Shown: positions 62,601 through 64,000 of the stretch, piece by piece
Layout: the number at the start of each line of letters is the position of its first letter
Numbering within the stretch: the stretch's first letter is position 1
DNA from: Burhinus oedicnemus
Taxonomy: Eukaryota; Chordata; Aves; Charadriiformes; Burhinidae
Direction of reading: 5' to 3'
Assembly (NCBI GenBank): GCA_008921705.1
Contig: VFFE01006671.1
Coordinates: forward strand, 724,506 to 788,505
Length of the DNA stretch: 64,000 nucleotides
Notes under the pieces: model-generated
Database searches by the model: none
The model's input: the letters and a program-made list of their open reading frames with translations, nothing else
What the model was told of the DNA's origin: nothing
Program-made: the position numbers and the translations under genes

Positions 62601-64000
62601 TTTTTCAGAAATGCCTGACAGTTTCTTCTCTAGTATAGGATGAGAATTTTGCCACTCAGCATGACCTACATCTCCATTCCTGCAGGTATTAAAACCAGGT
62701 CAGATATGTCTGGAAAACTGTTATGGTTTGTTGGAGTTCATGAAATTAGATGAGTAGTTCTGTAAAGCTGAGTATCATGTTAATAAGAAGTTAATGTTTC
62801 TCTTTGTTACTTTAGACCTTAATAGGATACATTGTAAAACTGCAGAAAACCAAAGAAGCTACAAGGAGTGGGAGTAGATGGAAGAATAGGTGGTCCTGGA
62901 TGCTGGGGGAAAAAGCTGGGGGGAGGGTATCATGATACATTGTGATGAAGGTTCTCTTCTGTGATACAGTCCCTGATGAAACTGAATTTATATAATATAA
63001 TATCACAACATTACGTGTAATGGTGGGTAATTTTTTGTATTGGTGCATTTTTTTTCCTAAAAATGAGCTCCCTATTTTTACACCATTAAGGGAACGTTGT
63101 CCCCTATCTGTGGGCTGACAGGATAAAAGTTTATTTGACGATCTTGTTTATTTTTTTTAAAGCATTTCTCATACTGTTAGGAATTGAAACCTAATGGTCA
63201 AGTTGCCAGCAGCTATGATCTGGACAGAAATGGATGGAAGAGATAGGACATGGAAAAAGGGATTTTCCCTGCTGTAATTACATCCTAAAAGTTAGTCTGC
63301 TTTCTAGAAGTTGATGATCTTATTTATTTATGCAACAATAATCCACATTTATCACAGTGTTATGGATATACTTTCTGATATGAATGGAAGTCTGTTGTGG
63401 ATACATCACTGGAGTACAGATGATGAATGCACAAAATAATCTGATTCTGTGTTATTTTGGAGACCATTGATACTTTGTCTTTGCTTTCCACACAACATTT
63501 ACAATATGTGGTAAACAATAGTTACAGCTGGATTCCAGCTCTCCATGTTTATTAATTACATGAAAACATAAAAGGTTTATTTACATATCTATCCTGTAAG
63601 CCCACAAAAACTACCTGGCTATTCAGGACATTTAATCCAATTCAAGTGCATTAAGTACTTTTGTCCAGTCCTGGGTAGAGCACATAAGACATTATATTAC
63701 TGTCAAAATATCAGTCAAAATAGAGCAACAAAACCAAGACTGAGAGGTAGATCATGATTTATAAGAAGTACAAGAGCATTGAAATAATCTCTGCAATAGT
63801 TATTTGTAATTGTGGATACAATGGATGATATAGTTCCTAAGATTAATTAAAGAAAAAGAATCTAATTACAGTTACCGGAATGGCTCTTTCTTCCACCAGT
63901 CAAGAACAATGTTATCAAGGACTTCTGGAGGCAGTGCCTCATTATCCATTAGATTTGCTTTGATTGCTTCTTCCTCATCAGTTAACTCCACTTCCTTTAT
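41435..64000 (-). CDS. AK9: AK9 (adenylate kinase 9), C-terminal 15 exons, 5'-partial
   Basis: AK9 is a large nucleoside mono/diphosphate kinase with several adenylate-kinase modules; human AK9 is about 1,900 residues. Fifteen exons (listed individually) join in consistent phase and give about 834 C-terminal residues. In order: the end of one kinase module with an intact AMP-binding motif ([10 protein letters not shown]) and a basic helix; a Glu-rich linker; a YHS-like segment ([20 protein letters not shown]); a full second module with Walker [17 protein letters not shown] and VVIDGYPVT; a helical segment; two more YHS-like segments ([20 protein letters not shown] and [20 protein letters not shown]); a decayed third P-loop ([18 protein letters not shown]); and a C-terminal helical domain ending [15 protein letters not shown]. 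The domain reading is inferred from motifs. The 5' part lies beyond the right edge. Exon 14, counted from the right edge, ends at a GC donor. Confidence 0.92.
41797..42582 (-). mobile_element. CR1 LINE with open ORF2 tail, minus strand
   Basis: The 3' end (41,797) shows GAATCACAGGAGTTGGAAGG and CATCTAGTCCAACCCCCCTG. From about 42,575 to the stop at 42,104-42,106 the minus strand keeps an open frame with CR1 ORF2 C-terminal motifs ([75 protein letters not shown]). It is 5'-truncated, so immobile, but the long open frame suggests a fairly young insertion. It is in the last AK9 intron, sense-oriented. Confidence 0.94.
45376..45490 (-). CDS. AK9: AK9 penultimate exon
   Basis: A 115-nt exon encoding [38 protein letters not shown], after acceptor TCTTTAG, ending in phase 1 at AAAAG|GTAGCG. 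Confidence 0.9.
46038..46140 (-). CDS. AK9: AK9 exon ending at a GC donor
   Basis: A 103-nt exon encoding [34 protein letters not shown]. The frame-keeping junction to the next exon (GVATSLIK) is GAACAG|GCCAGT; the nearest GT, four bases on, would break the frame. The [11 protein letters not shown] stretch sits where a P-loop is expected but lacks the GxxxxGK(S/T) pattern. Confidence 0.9.
46222..46320 (-). CDS. AK9: AK9 exon: third YHS-like segment
   Basis: A 99-nt exon encoding [32 protein letters not shown]. It lies between CTCTTCAG and TGAG|GTGAAT, in phase 2 at both ends. Confidence 0.92.
47051..47220 (-). CDS. AK9: AK9 exon: proline-rich linker and next YHS-like start
   Basis: A 170-nt exon encoding [56 protein letters not shown]. 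It ends one YHS-like unit (FLSRPEIY) and opens the next ([10 protein letters not shown]). Donor AGAG|GTACAT, phase 2. Confidence 0.92.
47747..47943 (-). CDS. AK9: AK9 exon: YHS-like segment
   Basis: A 197-nt exon encoding [65 protein letters not shown]. The YCPVSL..GEL..F.A.F.GHYY..AS.EEL pattern fits a YHS-like fold. Donor GAT|GTAAGT, phase 0. Confidence 0.92.
49159..49379 (-). CDS. AK9: AK9 exon: helical segment
   Basis: A 221-nt exon encoding [73 protein letters not shown]. The [17 protein letters not shown] block resembles the C-terminal core of the kinase fold plus helices. Donor GAAG|GTAAAA. Confidence 0.92.
50992..51138 (-). CDS. AK9: AK9 exon with DGYPVT motif
   Basis: A 147-nt exon encoding [48 protein letters not shown]. 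The AMP-contacting arginine of DGFPRT is valine here, suggesting altered substrate use. Phase 2 in and out. Confidence 0.93.
52299..52500 (-). CDS. AK9: AK9 exon: NMP-binding part of second module
   Basis: A 202-nt exon encoding [56 protein letters not shown] and GLTVPDEL are typical adenylate-kinase motifs. Phase 1 to 2, donor TGG|GTAAGT. Confidence 0.93.
53414..53627 (-). CDS. AK9: AK9 exon with Walker A P-loop
   Basis: A 214-nt exon encoding [40 protein letters not shown], a Pro/Lys linker, then [15 protein letters not shown]. The intact P-loop (GPPKSGKTT) shows that this module can bind nucleotide. Donor ACAG|GTAGGA, phase 1. Confidence 0.94.
54200..55560 (+). mobile_element. Ancient CR1-family LINE relic (RT region), plus strand
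   Basis: Ordered matches to the reverse-transcriptase part of old sauropsid CR1 elements: GCTAAATGAATTCCTTGCAC, CAAGACCGGATGGCATTCGT, GGCCTCCAGGATGGATCCTG, AATGGGGAAGAGCCAACTTG, GGGAAATCATACCTCACATC. Farther on, AACTGGAGAAATGGAATGAC and AAGTGCAAGGTCTAGTG come from downstream ORF2. An unrelated or unrecognisable stretch (about 54,790-55,195) interrupts it. The frame is broken by stops and indels. It lies antisense in an AK9 intron. Confidence 0.75.
56391..56609 (-). CDS. AK9: AK9 exon upstream of second kinase module
   Basis: A 219-nt, phase-0 exon encoding [55 protein letters not shown]. It is the start of the YHS-like unit (GQWDPI) before the P-loop. Acceptor AACCAG, donor AAG|GTAATG. Confidence 0.92.
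58753..58959 (-). CDS. AK9: AK9 exon: glutamate-rich linker
   Basis: A 207-nt, phase-0 exon encoding [20 protein letters not shown], a run of Glu with [15 protein letters not shown], then [20 protein letters not shown]. Two GT donors lie eight bases apart; CAG|GTACCT keeps the frame and is chosen. Confidence 0.88.
59754..59816 (-). CDS. AK9: AK9 exon: basic/acidic helix
   Basis: A 63-nt, phase-0 exon encoding [20 protein letters not shown] and E, between AACAG and GAG|GTAAGA. It is likely a charged single helix or coiled coil linking kinase modules. Confidence 0.85.
61976..62195 (-). CDS. AK9: AK9 exon with DGFPRT motif
   Basis: A 220-nt exon encoding [20 protein letters not shown], then [20 protein letters not shown], then a Lys/Arg-rich helix ending [16 protein letters not shown] keeps the arginine that contacts AMP in adenylate kinases. 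Donor AAGG|GTAAGT, phase 0. Confidence 0.93.
63876..64000 (-). CDS. AK9: AK9 exon (first in window, cut by edge)
   Basis: Open to the window edge: [41 protein letters not shown]. It ends in phase 2 at TTCCG|GTAACT. This is the segment just before the AMP-binding motif of a kinase module; the [10 protein letters not shown] part fits its substrate-lid region. Confidence 0.9.

Larger units (their letters stand above)
53628..63875 (-). other. AK9: AK9 introns between 53.6 and 63.9 kb
   Basis: Introns 53628-56390, 56610-58752, 58960-59753, 59817-61975 and 62196-63875 hold one ancient CR1 relic (54,200-55,560) and otherwise nothing recognisable. An A run lies at 56,821-56,834. Confidence 0.5.

Overview
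The window is vertebrate nuclear DNA and very probably from a bird. The genes are split into short exons with standard splice signals. The interspersed repeats are mainly CR1 LINE tails ending in the avian ATTCTATGATT-type repeat. There is also one avian-type ERVL LTR and two degraded MIR-like SINE relics. One 20-N assembly gap lies at 41,096-41,115. The species cannot be told from the sequence.

Four protein genes lie on the minus strand, in an order matching human 6q21: CD164, PPIL6, ZBTB24, AK9. (1) CD164 (endolyn) occupies about 1-8,188. Exons 1-5 are present, and the membrane/tail exon lies before position 1. Its CpG-island promoter is at about 7,760-8,900. (2) PPIL6, a divergent cyclophilin, is complete in eight exons (16,532-27,568, 295 codons plus stop). 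(3) ZBTB24 is 5'-truncated: only zinc fingers 5-8 and the C-terminal tail are present (36,510-40,583). The BTB domain, AT-hook and fingers 1-4 should lie at the assembly gap. (4) AK9, a multi-module adenylate kinase, has its last 15 exons here (41,435 to the right edge, about 834 residues). All exon joins given were checked for phase.

Between the genes: 8.9-16.4 kb is intergenic with no supported gene. The 27.6-34.1 kb stretch holds only CR1 relics, small CpG-rich patches and short orphan reading frames. SMPD2 and MICAL1, which sit between PPIL6 and ZBTB24 in mammals, were not found there.

Points that stand out: a 21-bp in-frame minisatellite encoding the CD164 mucin stalk; a CLEAR-like E-box in the CD164 promoter; two GC-AG introns (PPIL6 intron 3 and the AK9 penultimate intron); YHS-like repeats before each nucleotide-kinase module of AK9, with a decayed last P-loop; a GC-rich AK9 terminal exon beside the ZBTB24 CpG island; a MIR relic in the probable ZBTB24 3' UTR; and an ERVL solo LTR with near-matching 5-bp flanks. 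I saw no convincing new multi-gene system; this is ordinary conserved synteny with some unusual details.
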